Shown: positions 44,594-53,265, counted from the stretch's first letter. The stretch is 64,000 nucleotides of DNA from Streptomyces antarcticus (GCF_026627255.1 NZ_JAPNLM010000014.1:124001-188000); one strand, 5' to 3'. Numbers and translations are program-made. Notes: generated by a model not told the origin, from the sequence alone.

Positions 44594-44629
44594 GCGGGTG
44601 CGGGTGCGGGTGCGGGTGCGGGTGCGGGG
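44594..44629. repeat. Hexanucleotide tandem repeat (GCGGGT)
   Basis: Five exact copies and a sixth with one change, starting 15 bases upstream of the hydrolase start. Copy number could alter leader length or promoter spacing. Confidence 0.75.
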
Positions 44630-44704
44630 TGGGGTCGGGTGCTGGTCTGCCGGTGGTTACACGTGTCAACCGGCGGGTGAACACTGTGTATCCCAGCCGC
44701 TCGG

Positions 44705-45410
44705 TGTTCCGCTAGACCCGCGACCGGACCGTTACGCATGGCCGGGCGGCGCGGGCCGGACTGCGGGGGCCGGGCGTTGTGGGGCCGGGGCCGCTGGTGC
44801 GGGAGTGTTGCTGCGGGCTGCGGGCTGCGGGCTGCGGGCTGCGGGCTGCGGGCTGCGGGCTGCGGGCTGCCGAGTGCTGGGCGCCGGGCGCCCGAGCGCT
44901 GCTCGCGCGGGTGGCGCTGCCGGGCCGGCCGGGGCCGGGGGCCCGCCGGGCGCTGGAGGCGGGGTCGCTGGCGTACCCGGCGTCGGACGCGGTTCGGCCG
45001 AGGGCCTGTGGGGCGGCACGCGGCACGCAGCAGGCGGCCGGCGGCCGGGTGAGAGGTGCCGCCTCCCGCGCGCTCGCTCGCTGTTCGCGGGGCCTCCTCG
45101 GGCGGTCCGCGCCCCGTCCGCGGCGGCGGTCCTGCCCCCCCGGCTCCGGATCGGTATCCGCCAATCCGCGGCCCGCCGCCCCGGGGGTACCGGTGCGGAT
45201 GCGGTACGTCCCGCGCCCCGGCCGCGGCTTCGGGCGCCGGTGCCGCCAGGGCCGTTGGCGGGTGGCGGGGATCGACAGCCCTCCACCGGGCCGGAGTTGG
45301 CGCGCCGGGCCGGTCGGGAAACGGTGTGCGGTGGCCGGCCGGACAGCGGCCGGGGGGCGGTTGGCCTGTCCCGCTCCGAGGGGTGCGGCACGGGCGTCCG
45401 GCACGCGCCG
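44705..45410. other. About 700 bases without a supported gene
   Basis: Extremely GC-rich sequence, open in several frames on both strands because stops are rare, but none of the translations shows a recognisable domain, a ribosome site or codon-position bias that I can trust. It contains a 7-base tandem repeat (listed separately). It may be a decayed gene or a long regulatory stretch before the LacI gene. Confidence 0.5.
44811..44866. repeat. Heptanucleotide tandem repeat CTGCGGG, eight copies
   Basis: Eight exact consecutive copies, then a degenerate ninth. Being seven bases long, a change of copy number would shift any reading frame across it. Confidence 0.85.
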
Positions 45411-45424
45411 ATGACGCGTGTCAT
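45411..45424. promoter_or_regulatory. ATGAC-N4-GTCAT operator candidate upstream of the LacI gene
   Basis: Perfect 5-base arms around GCGT, 71 bases upstream of the LacI ATG. TAGCAT follows and could be a -10. The position suits LacI-type autoregulation. Confidence 0.4.
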
Positions 45425-45495
45425 CGCTGTGTAGCATGCCTTTCAGGCCATCCGCCGGGCCTCCGGTGCGACCGGTCTGGAAGGATGCCACGGCA

Positions 45496-46551
45496 ATGTC
45501 TCAGTCATCGAAGTCGCCGAAGCCGCCGGCACCGGCCTCCGGACCGGCTCCCACGCCGCCGCCTCCGCCTCCCGTCCCGACCAGTGCCGACGTGGCCCGG
45601 CTCGCCGGCGTGTCGCGCGCCACCGTCTCGTACGTGCTGAACAACGCGGAGGCCGTCCGCATCAGCGAGCCGACCCGCGTCAAGGTCCGCCGGGCCGCCG
45701 AGGAGCTCGGCTACGTCCCGCACGCGGCCGCCCGCAGCCTGCGCGCCGGGCACACCCGGCTCGTCCTGCTGCCCACCTCCCACGTCCCGGTCGGCCCGCT
45801 GTACAGCACCTTCCTGAACGAGCTCCAGTGGGCCCTGCGCCGCCTCGACTACACCGTGGTCCAGTACGGCAGCCTCGGCCTCACCGGGGACGAGGCCGCG
45901 CGCGCGTGGGCGGAGCTGCGCCCGGTGGCGGTGATCTCCCTCGGCGAGATCACCCTCTCCGCGCACAACGTCGCCACCCTGAAGCGTGCCGGGGCCCGCG
46001 CGGTGATAACCATGGGCCCGCTCGGCGTGCCCGGTGCGCACGCGCTCGTCATGGACCAGCGGGAGGTCGGGGCCCGGGCCGCCGCCCACCTCGTGGAGCG
46101 CGGCCGGCGGCGGATCGGCGTGATCGTGCCCGAGGAGGAGGGGCTGGAGCTGTTCTCCGGACCCCGGCTGGAGGGTGCGCGCTCCGTGCAGGGCGCGGAG
46201 ATCGAAACCTTCCCGATGTCCTACACGGAGGAGTCCGCGGCCGCCCTCGCCGCCCGCTGGCGCGGGCTCGGACGGGACGCGGCGTTCGCCTACAACGACG
46301 AGTACGCGATGCTGCTGATGCGGGCCTTCCAGGACGAGGGGCTGCGCATCCCCGAGGACGTCGCCGTCATCGGCGCCGACGACCTGCTCATCGGCAGGCT
46401 GCTGCGGCCCCGGCTGAGCACCGTCCAGATCGAGATGCCGACCGGGGACCACCTCGCGTCGCTGGTGGACCGTGCCGTGCGCGAGCCGTCGGAGGTCACA
46501 CAACGGCACGACCTGATGGCGGCCGCGGCCATCCGGCGGGAGTCGACCTGA
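45496..46551 (+). CDS. LacI-family transcriptional regulator
   Basis: A 351-residue regulator. A Ser/Pro-rich 27-residue leader precedes the HTH SADVARLAGVSRATVSYVLNN and the hinge HAAARSLRAGHT. The effector domain is the periplasmic-binding type. It is followed on the same strand by a thiolase and an aldehyde dehydrogenase that it may control. ATG 45496 has GGAAGG upstream; in-frame starts at 45418 and 45436 would only lengthen the tail. Confidence 0.88.
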   Translation: MSQSSKSPKPPAPASGPAPTPPPPPPVPTSADVARLAGVSRATVSYVLNNAEAVRISEPTRVKVRRAAEELGYVPHAAARSLRAGHTRLVLLPTSHVPVGPLYSTFLNELQWALRRLDYTVVQYGSLGLTGDEAARAWAELRPVAVISLGEITLSAHNVATLKRAGARAVITMGPLGVPGAHALVMDQREVGARAAAHLVERGRRRIGVIVPEEEGLELFSGPRLEGARSVQGAEIETFPMSYTEESAAALAARWRGLGRDAAFAYNDEYAMLLMRAFQDEGLRIPEDVAVIGADDLLIGRLLRPRLSTVQIEMPTGDHLASLVDRAVREPSEVTQRHDLMAAAAIRREST

Positions 46552-46803
46552 TCCGTGCGCCCGGCGCGCCCGCCTGATCCGTGGGCGCGCCCCGCACGCC
46601 CCGGCACAGCCGGCGCCCGCCCGCCCCCGCCCCGCCCGGCGGCCGTTGACAGGCGGTGACGTGCGGACGGAGACTGCGGGCGCGCCCCACCGGTCGCACC
46701 CGGCGATGCTCCCCGGTACCCACGAAGGCACCGTGCGCCCCGCCACCCGGCTCCGGCCCCGCTCCACCCGCCTGCCCGTACGGATCCGCCCAGGAGAGAC
46801 CCC

Positions 46804-48003
46804 ATGAGCAGCCGCACCGTCCGCGACGTCTACGTGGTCGACGCCGTCCGCACCCCGATCGGCAAGTTCGGCGGGGCCCTCGCCGGAGTCCGGCCGGACG
46901 ACCTCGCCGCGCACGTGGTGCGCGCGCTGGTGAACCGTACGCCCGACCTCGACCCGGCCCGCATCGACGACGTGGTCTTCGGCGATGCCAACGGCTCGGG
47001 CGAGGACAACCGCGACGTCGCCCGCATGGCGGTGCTGCTCGCGGGGCTGCCCGTGACCGTCCCCGGCGTCACAGTCAACCGGCTCTGCGGATCCGGCCTC
47101 GAAGCCGTGATCCAGGCCGCCCGCGCCATCGCCCTCGGCGACGCCTCCGTCGCCATCGCCGGCGGCGTCGAGTCGATGAGCCGGGCCCCCTGGGTGGTCC
47201 AGAAGCCCGAGCGGGCCTTCCCCGCCGGTCACCAGCAGATGTGGTCCACCACCCTCGGCTGGCGCATGACCAACCCGCGGATGCCCGCCGAGTGGACCGG
47301 CTCGCTCGGCGAGGGCGCCGAGCTGATCGCCGAGAAGTGCGGCGTCACCCGCGAGGCGCAGGACGCCTTCGCCCTGGAGAGCCACCGCAAGGCCGCGGCC
47401 GCCTGGGCCGCCGGGCAGTACGACGGGGAGGTCGTCCCGTACGCGGGTGTGGACCTGGTGCGCGACGAGTGCGTACGGGAGGGCTCCACGCCGGAGGCGC
47501 TGGCCCGGCTCAAGCCCGCCTTCCGGACCGACGGCTCCGGCACGGTCACCGCCGCCAACGCCTCCCCGCTCAACGACGGCGCGGCCGCCCTGCTGCTGAC
47601 CGACGAGGCGGGCCTCGCGGCCACCGGGCGCGAGCCGCTCGCCCGGATCAGCGCGTCCGCCGTCACAGGGATCGAGCCCCAGCTGTTCGGCCTCGGCCCG
47701 GTGGAAGCCGTCCGGCGGGCCCTCGCCAAGGCCGGCCGCGGGCTGGCGGACCTCTCCGTCCTGGAGCTCAACGAGGCTTTCGCGGCACAGGCGTTGGGCT
47801 GCCTCGCCGAGTGGCCCGAGCTGGATCCGGGCGTGGTCAACCCGCGCGGCGGGGCCATCGCGATCGGCCACCCCCTCGGCGCGTCGGGCGCCCGGCTGGC
47901 CGGCTCGGTCGCACACCAGCTGGCGGCGGCCGGGTCCGGTACGGGCATGGCGGCGCTGTGCATCGGCGTCGGGCAGGGAATCGCGCTGGTCCTGGAACGC
48001 TGA
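46804..48003 (+). CDS. Acetyl-CoA C-acyltransferase (thiolase)
   Basis: A 399-residue degradative-type thiolase. The acylated Cys is in NRLCGSGLEAV (Cys95), and the second catalytic pair is in GGAIAIGHPLGASGAR (His) and CIGVGQG (Cys). The NEAF motif is present (LELNEAFAAQALG). It resembles beta-ketoadipyl-CoA thiolases of aromatic degradation, but generic beta-oxidation is possible. AGGAGA lies seven bases before the ATG. An aldehyde dehydrogenase of the benzaldehyde type follows. Confidence 0.9.
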   Translation: MSSRTVRDVYVVDAVRTPIGKFGGALAGVRPDDLAAHVVRALVNRTPDLDPARIDDVVFGDANGSGEDNRDVARMAVLLAGLPVTVPGVTVNRLCGSGLEAVIQAARAIALGDASVAIAGGVESMSRAPWVVQKPERAFPAGHQQMWSTTLGWRMTNPRMPAEWTGSLGEGAELIAEKCGVTREAQDAFALESHRKAAAAWAAGQYDGEVVPYAGVDLVRDECVREGSTPEALARLKPAFRTDGSGTVTAANASPLNDGAAALLLTDEAGLAATGREPLARISASAVTGIEPQLFGLGPVEAVRRALAKAGRGLADLSVLELNEAFAAQALGCLAEWPELDPGVVNPRGGAIAIGHPLGASGARLAGSVAHQLAAAGSGTGMAALCIGVGQGIALVLER

Positions 48004-48140
48004 GCGCGGGCGTCGATCATTTCCGGTCACGTGCGAATGCCAACTGCCCAATAACTGAACAGAAGTGAGGCCGCAGGTCTGGCACGATGGCGCGTGCTGC
48101 CGCCCCCCGCCCCGACCATCCCCACCGGAGGCCCCGCGCC

Positions 48141-49580
48141 ATGCCGCTCCTCGATCCGACGCTCTGGCAGGACGGACCCACCCTCACCGGCGGCGCCGCT
48201 CCCGTCGTGGAACCCGCCACGGGACGCACCCTCGCCACCTTCGAGCTCGCCGCCCCGGCCGACGTGGCCGAGGCCGCCGTACGGGCCGGGGCCGCACAGC
48301 GGGACTGGTCCCGTGCCACCCACCTGGAGCGGGCCGCCGTACTGCGCCGCGCCGGGGACCTGTTCGCCGCCCACGCCGACGAGCTGGGGGAGTGGCTGGT
48401 ACGGGAGTCGGGGTCGATACCCGGCAAGGCGGCCTTCGAACTGCACGTCGCCGCCCAGGAGTGCTACGAGGCCGCCGCGCTGGCCTCGCGCCCGACCGGG
48501 CAGGTGCTGCCGAGCGAGGCGCCCCGGCTGTCCTTCACCCGCCGCGTGCCCGCCGGGGTGGTCGGGGTCGTGGCGCCGTTCAACGCCCCGCTGATCCTGT
48601 CGATCCGCTCGGTCGCGCCCGCGCTGGCGCTCGGCAACGCCGTCCTGCTCAAGCCGGACCGTCGCACGGCCGTTTCGGGCGGCCTGGTCCTCGCCGCGGT
48701 CCTCGCCGCCGCCGGCCTGCCGGGCGGGCTGCTGCACGTCCTGCCCGGCGGCGCCGAGACCGGGGCCGCGGTGGTCGCCGACCCCCGGGTCCGGGTGGTG
48801 TCCTTCACCGGGTCCACGGCGGCAGGCCGGATCGTGGGAGAGCTGGCGGGGCGTCACCTCAAGCGTGTGCACCTGGAGTTGGGCGGAAACTCCGCTCTCG
48901 TCGTGCTGCGCGACGCCGACGTCGAGGCGGCCGTCGCCCAGGCCTCCTGGGGCTCCTTCTTCCACCAGGGCCAGATCTGCATGACCGCCGGACGCCACCT
49001 CGTGCACGCCTCGCTGTACGACGAGTACGTCGAGCGGCTCGCCGCGCGCGCCGAGGCCCTGGCGGTGGGCGACCCGTACCGCGAGCAGGTGCACCTCGGC
49101 CCGCTGATCGACCGGCGCCAGGCGGAACGGGTACACGCCCTGGTGGAGGCGAGCACCGCCCAGGGGGCCAAGCTCGTCGCGGGCGGCACCCACCGCGAGC
49201 TCTTCTACCGGCCCACCGTGCTGGCGGGCGTCGGGGACGAGACCCCCGCGTACGCCGAGGAGGTGTTCGGCCCGGTCGCGCCCGTACGGTCCTTCGCGAC
49301 GGAGGACGAGGCGGTGGCGCTGGCCTCGGCCGGGCCCTACGGGCTCTCCCTCGGCATCGTGACCCGGGACGCGGGGCGCGGACTGGACCTGGCCGAGCGC
49401 ATCCCGACCGGGATCGCGCACGTCAACGACCAGACGGTGAACGACGAGGCCGTCGCGCCCTTCGGCGGGGTCGGTGCGTCGGGCAACGGCGCCCGCTTCG
49501 GCGGCGAGGCGAACCTGGACGCCTTCACGGAGCTGCGCTGGACCACGGCCCGCACCAGCCCGGCGGGCCATCCGTTCTAG
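48141..49580 (+). CDS. Aldehyde dehydrogenase, benzaldehyde/vanillin dehydrogenase-like
   Basis: A 479-residue NAD(P)-dependent aldehyde dehydrogenase. The catalytic Glu is in LELGGNSALVV (about 245) and the catalytic Cys in HQGQICMTAGR (about 279). The overall pattern (VVAPFNAPLILSIRSVAPALALGNAV) is that of benzaldehyde dehydrogenases. It should oxidise an aromatic aldehyde to the acid. ATG 48141 follows CCGGAGG. It is the last gene of the LacI-thiolase-dehydrogenase group. Confidence 0.88.
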   Translation: MPLLDPTLWQDGPTLTGGAAPVVEPATGRTLATFELAAPADVAEAAVRAGAAQRDWSRATHLERAAVLRRAGDLFAAHADELGEWLVRESGSIPGKAAFELHVAAQECYEAAALASRPTGQVLPSEAPRLSFTRRVPAGVVGVVAPFNAPLILSIRSVAPALALGNAVLLKPDRRTAVSGGLVLAAVLAAAGLPGGLLHVLPGGAETGAAVVADPRVRVVSFTGSTAAGRIVGELAGRHLKRVHLELGGNSALVVLRDADVEAAVAQASWGSFFHQGQICMTAGRHLVHASLYDEYVERLAARAEALAVGDPYREQVHLGPLIDRRQAERVHALVEASTAQGAKLVAGGTHRELFYRPTVLAGVGDETPAYAEEVFGPVAPVRSFATEDEAVALASAGPYGLSLGIVTRDAGRGLDLAERIPTGIAHVNDQTVNDEAVAPFGGVGASGNGARFGGEANLDAFTELRWTTARTSPAGHPF

Positions 49581-49609
49581 GGCGTCCGCGGAGGGCGGCG
49601 GACCGGGAC

Positions 49610-49635
49610 GGAATGATGCGGGCGCGCCGTTCGTT
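49610..49635 (+). promoter_or_regulatory. SigR-type promoter GGAAT-N18-GTT for thioredoxin
   Basis: GGAAT (49610-49614), exactly 18 bases, GTT (49633-49635). This is the Streptomyces SigR disulfide-stress consensus. It is placed 40 bases before the thioredoxin GTG. Confidence 0.75.
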
Positions 49636-49674
49636 CAAGCAGGCAGACGGCTCTCATCTGGAGGTTTGGACACC

Positions 49675-50091
49675 GTGGCTACAGTCGAGCTCACAGCGGA
49701 AAACTTCGACCAGACGGTCAGCGAGAACCCGTTCCTGCTGATCGACTTCTGGGCGGGCTGGTGCCGGCCGTGCCTGCAGTTCGCCCCGGTCTACGAGAAG
49801 GCCTCCGAGGCCCATCCCGACCTGGTCTTCGCCAAAGTCGACACCGAGGCGCAGCAGGAGCTGGCCGCCGCGTTCGACATCAGCTCCATTCCGACGCTGA
49901 TGATCGTCCGCGATCAGGTGGCGATCTTCGCGCAGCCCGGCGCCCTGCCGGAGGCGGCCCTCACCGACATCATCGGACAGGCCCGCGCGCTCGACATGGA
50001 CGAGGTACGGGCGAAGATCGCCGCGGAGCAGCAGGCCGCCCAGGGCACGGGCACCCCGGACGCGCGAGGGTCCGGCACGCCGGAGGCCTGA
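49675..50091 (+). CDS. trxC: Thioredoxin with WCRPC active site
   Basis: A 138-residue thioredoxin. The active site is FWAGWCRPCLQ (Cys30, Cys33), with the cis-Pro in SSIPTLMIV. The usual WCGPC has become WCRPC, which should change redox potential or partners. A 30-residue polar tail extends beyond the fold. The GTG start follows GGAGG. A SigR promoter lies upstream, matching the SigR control of thioredoxins in S. coelicolor; the trxC symbol is from remembered synteny (SCO0885). The integrative element begins about 120 bases after the stop. Confidence 0.85.
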   Translation: MATVELTAENFDQTVSENPFLLIDFWAGWCRPCLQFAPVYEKASEAHPDLVFAKVDTEAQQELAAAFDISSIPTLMIVRDQVAIFAQPGALPEAALTDIIGQARALDMDEVRAKIAAEQQAAQGTGTPDARGSGTPEA

Positions 50092-50192
50092 GTGCGTGAC
50101 GCGACGCCCGACCAGCGGTGACACTGGTCCGTATGACTGAAGCGGTGTTCTACCGATTCCGGCTGCTTCGCAGATCAGGGGCTGTTTGTTGC

Positions 50193-50226
50193 TCCGCTGG
50201 GTAGCGGAAATCTCACAAAATCTCAC
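50193..50226. repeat. Left-end repeat cluster of the element
   Basis: TCCGCT-GGGT-AGCGGA inverted repeat (50193-50208), followed by two ATCTCAC copies at 50210-50216 and 50220-50226, ten bases apart. The second holds the integrase stop codon. These suit integrase core and arm sites. A further GACCAG-N8-CTGGTC inverted repeat lies at 50110-50129. Confidence 0.5.
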
Positions 50227-51419
50227 ACAGGGGGGTCGGAGGCGTCGCTTCCGACCCCCAGCAGTGCGTTCAGGTGGACCACGGCCGACTGCATGTCGGC
50301 CGCCGTCGGGTGCACGTAGACACGCTTGGTGAAGTTCGCGTTCGTATGACCGGCCCACGAGGCGAGGACCGTGTCCGGCACCCCGTTCACCGCCAGGAAC
50401 GTCAGGCACGAGTGCCGAGCGTCGTACAACCGGACCTTGCGCAGCTCCAGCTCGGCCATCAGCGCGTACGCGTGCTCCCGGAGGAGCCGGCCGTTCATAG
50501 GCATGCCCAGCGGGTCAACGAACACGTACGCGCCGCTCGTGTACGCGTCGCCCGCAGTCGCGGCCTCCGCCGCCTGGAGCACCTTGAAGTTCAGCAGGGC
50601 CAGCCGGACCGGATCCGGCAGCGGGAGCGTGCGCTCCCCGGCCTCGCTCTTCGTGTCCTTCTCGACCACCCGTGCGTTCCCGATCAGGGTCCGGGTGTTC
50701 GCGATGCTCAGCGTCCCTTCCTCGAAGTCGATGTCATCCCACCGCAGCCCCGACACCTCTGCCGGCCGCAGCCCCATCAAGCTGAGGAGTAGCGGCCCGA
50801 ACAGCCGGTCGTCGCGGACGCCGAGGATGAACTCCTTCACCTCCACCACGTTCCACGGTGCCGCCCGCGGGCTCTCCCGCTTCTCGGCCTTGCGAGCCTT
50901 CCGCGGGATGGTGATGTGCTCGGCGACGTTTCGCGCCACCAGGCGGCGCCGGATGCCGTAGTTGAGCGCCGCCCGGAGTCGGCCGAGTACGCCGCCCGCG
51001 GTGATGGTCCGCAGGCCCGTGCCCGGCTTTCCGCCGCGCCGTCGCGCGCTCACGAGCAGCCAGGCGACCATCGAGTCGATGTCGTCCTCGGTCAGTTCCT
51101 GGAGCCGCACGTGGCCGAGGTAGGTGTGGACGTGCACGAGGGAGTTCCGGTAGCCGACGATCGAGGTCTCTTCGAGGTCGGCGGCCTTGCTGTCGAGGTA
51201 CAGGTTGAGCAGCTCGGACACGGTGACCTTGCTCGGCATGATCAGCTGACCGGTGCTCCGCTCGTGCTGGAGCCGGGCCCGCTCGTTCTTCGCTTCGGTC
51301 GCCGTGTCCTTCGTGACGGTGAGCTGCTTCCGCCGGCCGTTCTCGTCGGTGCCGATGTCGATGACGAACCGGTACCGAACCTTGCCGTTGGCCAGCGTGA
51401 TCTTCTTGATCTCGGCCAT
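50223..51419 (-). CDS. int: Tyrosine site-specific integrase
   Basis: A 398-residue phage-type integrase. An N-terminal arm-binding and SAM-like core-binding part (to about 170) is followed by the catalytic domain: Arg in GLRPAEVSGLRWDDID, the second Arg in YDARHSCLTFLA, His in WAGHTN and the Tyr nucleophile in KRVYVH. The first box histidine is replaced by Tyr (YDAR for HxxR), a known variation. ATG 51419 is chosen, 14 bases after the XRE gene stop; a longer GTG start at 51470 would overlap that gene. Confidence 0.93.
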   Translation of the reverse strand: MAEIKKITLANGKVRYRFVIDIGTDENGRRKQLTVTKDTATEAKNERARLQHERSTGQLIMPSKVTVSELLNLYLDSKAADLEETSIVGYRNSLVHVHTYLGHVRLQELTEDDIDSMVAWLLVSARRRGGKPGTGLRTITAGGVLGRLRAALNYGIRRRLVARNVAEHITIPRKARKAEKRESPRAAPWNVVEVKEFILGVRDDRLFGPLLLSLMGLRPAEVSGLRWDDIDFEEGTLSIANTRTLIGNARVVEKDTKSEAGERTLPLPDPVRLALLNFKVLQAAEAATAGDAYTSGAYVFVDPLGMPMNGRLLREHAYALMAELELRKVRLYDARHSCLTFLAVNGVPDTVLASWAGHTNANFTKRVYVHPTAADMQSAVVHLNALLGVGSDASDPPV

Positions 51420-51433
51420 GGTCCGCCCCCCGA

Positions 51434-52087
51434 TCAGGCTTCGTCCGAAGTGGCGTCCAGCCTCATCCACTTCGTCAGGGTGGCGGTCAGCTGTCGTGTG
51501 ATATGCCCCTGCTTGGCCTGACGTTCACCCACGGGTAGGTCGCCGAGAGCGTTCACGCGCCGGTCGCGCTCTTCCGTCAGGCTCCCGTCCCAGATCTGCT
51601 CCGCGGCGTTGACCACGTCGAGAAGGTCGACGCCGTACCGCTCGGCGAAGGCCCGGTCGGCCGCGATGGGGATGCTCCGCCCTCTCCGGTTGAAGTCCTT
51701 GAGCACCGCGCGGACGTTATCGGACCCCATCGGGATCACGCTTGATTCTTCGGCGGACAGCCATGCGCGCAACTCGGCTCGCGTCGTCTGCGCCCACGAA
51801 GCGGGGAAGTCGGATCGCGGAGTGATCATCACGTTGCCTTCGCCGTCGAACAGATCGCGAAGTTGCAGCTCCAGGGCGTGGCTCAGGACCACCAGGGCGC
51901 CCAGGTCTACCGCTTCCCGCCGCCCGCTCTCAAGGTCGGAGATGTGGGTGCGCTTCCACTTGAGGCCCGTACGGAAGAGCCGATCGGCCAGGTCGCCCTG
52001 GGTAAGTCGTCGGCTCTGCCTGATGGCCTTGAGGTTCTCGCCCACGACCTTCCCCACCGTGGGAGGGGCTTCGGAGTCGTCTGTCAT
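51434..52087 (-). CDS. XRE-family repressor-like regulator
   Basis: A 217-residue protein with an N-terminal Cro/cI HTH (GENLKAIRQSRRLTQGDLADRLF... THISDLESGRREAVDLGALVVLSHAL) and a C-terminal helical region. It lies upstream of int on the same strand and diverges from the excisionase-like gene, the classic place for an element's repressor. The ATG at 52087 has GGAGG only one base upstream, which is too close; translation may be leaderless or begin at the in-frame ATG near 52138. Confidence 0.82.
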   Translation of the reverse strand: MTDDSEAPPTVGKVVGENLKAIRQSRRLTQGDLADRLFRTGLKWKRTHISDLESGRREAVDLGALVVLSHALELQLRDLFDGEGNVMITPRSDFPASWAQTTRAELRAWLSAEESSVIPMGSDNVRAVLKDFNRRGRSIPIAADRAFAERYGVDLLDVVNAAEQIWDGSLTEERDRRVNALGDLPVGERQAKQGHITRQLTATLTKWMRLDATSDEA

Positions 52088-52109
52088 GCCTCCGAGAGTG
52101 CCACATCGC

Positions 52110-52128
52110 GTGCGTAACCACAACGCAC
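52110..52128. promoter_or_regulatory. Inverted repeat GTGCGT-N7-ACGCAC, putative repressor operator
   Basis: Perfect 6-base arms separated by AACCACA, 23 bases upstream of the repressor ATG in the divergent region between repressor and excisionase. Likely autoregulatory. Confidence 0.5.
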
Positions 52129-52253
52129 TGTTGGCCATTTTCGTCCGTGGGTTGACCCGGCATTCCAGATGGTGCACTCTGCTCCTAGGTCGTCTGCGTG
52201 ATGAACCAGAGGCCGATTATGCAGGATGGTCACGCAATCGAAAGGGTGGCCCT

Positions 52254-52451
52254 ATGACGCCCCCGACGCTCGACGAACTGCGCACCTGGCCGGCGACGGT
52301 CGACGTGAACCGGGCCGCGATGGCCCTGGGTATCTCGCGCAGCCAGCTGTACGCCCTGATCAAGAGGAACGAGGCGCCCGTCCGGGTCCTCGACTTCGGG
52401 GCCAAGAGAGTCGTAACAGCCAGTCTCGTGCAGCTGCTCGAAGCCGCATGA
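52254..52451 (+). CDS. xis: Excisionase-like HTH protein
   Basis: A 65-residue protein with a MerR/Xis-type helix-turn-helix (VNRAAMALGISRSQLYALIKRNEAPVRVLDFGAKRVV). It matches the size and fold of recombination directionality factors of actinobacterial elements. It is the first rightward gene, facing the repressor, and is followed five bases later by a strong hairpin, so its level is set apart from the downstream genes. Confidence 0.78.
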   Translation: MTPPTLDELRTWPATVDVNRAAMALGISRSQLYALIKRNEAPVRVLDFGAKRVVTASLVQLLEAA

Positions 52452-52455
52452 AAAC

Positions 52456-52494
52456 GGCCCCCAGCAGGTGCGCTAACACCTGTCGCCGGGGGCC
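52456..52494 (+). terminator. Hairpin terminator/attenuator after xis
   Basis: GGCCCCC (52456-52462) pairs with GGGGGCC (52488-52494) and the inner CAGGTG / CACCTG stem closes a 6-base loop. There is no T run. Confidence 0.6.
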
Positions 52495-52578
52495 CGAAGC
52501 ACCGCCATCCGATCCGGAACAGCCGAACGGCCGCGCGGGATGCCAGTCCCTGATGCGCGGCCGTGAAGGAGCTTCAAC

Positions 52579-53265
52579 GTGAAGACTGCCACGACCAACA
52601 CCAACATCGCCAGTGCGCTCGCCGCGGCCACCGAGCCGACCGGCAAGACGCACCCGCTCCTCGCCGACCTTCCGCCGGCCGCTCACCCGGTCGCGGGACG
52701 GATCGCCGACCGCATCGCCGCCGAGCTCCCCACGCTGGCCGCGAAGATCGACCGGAGCGTCATCGCCGCCGCGATCGACGAGTTCCTCACCGCGCCGAAG
52801 CCCCTCACCGCCGCTGAGCGAGGCACCGACTGGATCCGCCTGTACGACTGCCCGACGTGGTGCGTGATGGACCACGCCGGCGCCGACGGTCAGCCGGGCT
52901 GGCACCAGGGCCCCATCCTCAAGGCCGAGGCCCCCGTCCCCGGGGTGAACGCCGCACCCGGCGACGCCCCCGACAGTCTCTTTGAGGCCCGCATCACCCA
53001 GACCCGCGAGGAGTCCGCCGTCTACGGTGTCAACTCCGCGCTGTGGCTCGACTACGGGCAGGACAACCTGGAGTTGGACCTGGCCGGCGTTGACGCGTTC
53101 ATCGCGGGCATGGAGACCTTCCTCCCCAAGCTGCGCGCGCTCCGCGACCAGCTCGCCCTCGTGTCCCGGGACGACTTCCCGGGCGACGAGCAGGCGAAGA
53201 CCGCGTACATGGCCGCGTGCGACGCCCGCATCAAGGCCGTCGACGCCGCGAAGGCCGCGCGGTGA
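52579..53265 (+). CDS. DUF6907-family protein
   Basis: A 228-residue protein. An Ala-rich helical N-terminus (1-90) is followed by the DUF6907 core CPTWCVMDHAGADGQPGWHQGPI, with conserved Cys, His and Trp that may hold a metal. The family is frequent in Streptomyces and its elements, with no known function. GTG 52579 has GAAGGAG eight bases upstream. Its stop overlaps the next GTG (GTGA). Confidence 0.75.
   Translation: MKTATTNTNIASALAAATEPTGKTHPLLADLPPAAHPVAGRIADRIAAELPTLAAKIDRSVIAAAIDEFLTAPKPLTAAERGTDWIRLYDCPTWCVMDHAGADGQPGWHQGPILKAEAPVPGVNAAPGDAPDSLFEARITQTREESAVYGVNSALWLDYGQDNLELDLAGVDAFIAGMETFLPKLRALRDQLALVSRDDFPGDEQAKTAYMAACDARIKAVDAAKAAR

Noticed and set aside
44256..45434. Long open frames on both strands
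   Set aside because: They cross a simple repeat, overlap the hydrolase gene antisense and show no domain; expected by chance at this GC content.
50092..50222. tRNA gene as the integration target
   Set aside because: No cloverleaf or T-loop sequence is recognisable near either end of the element.
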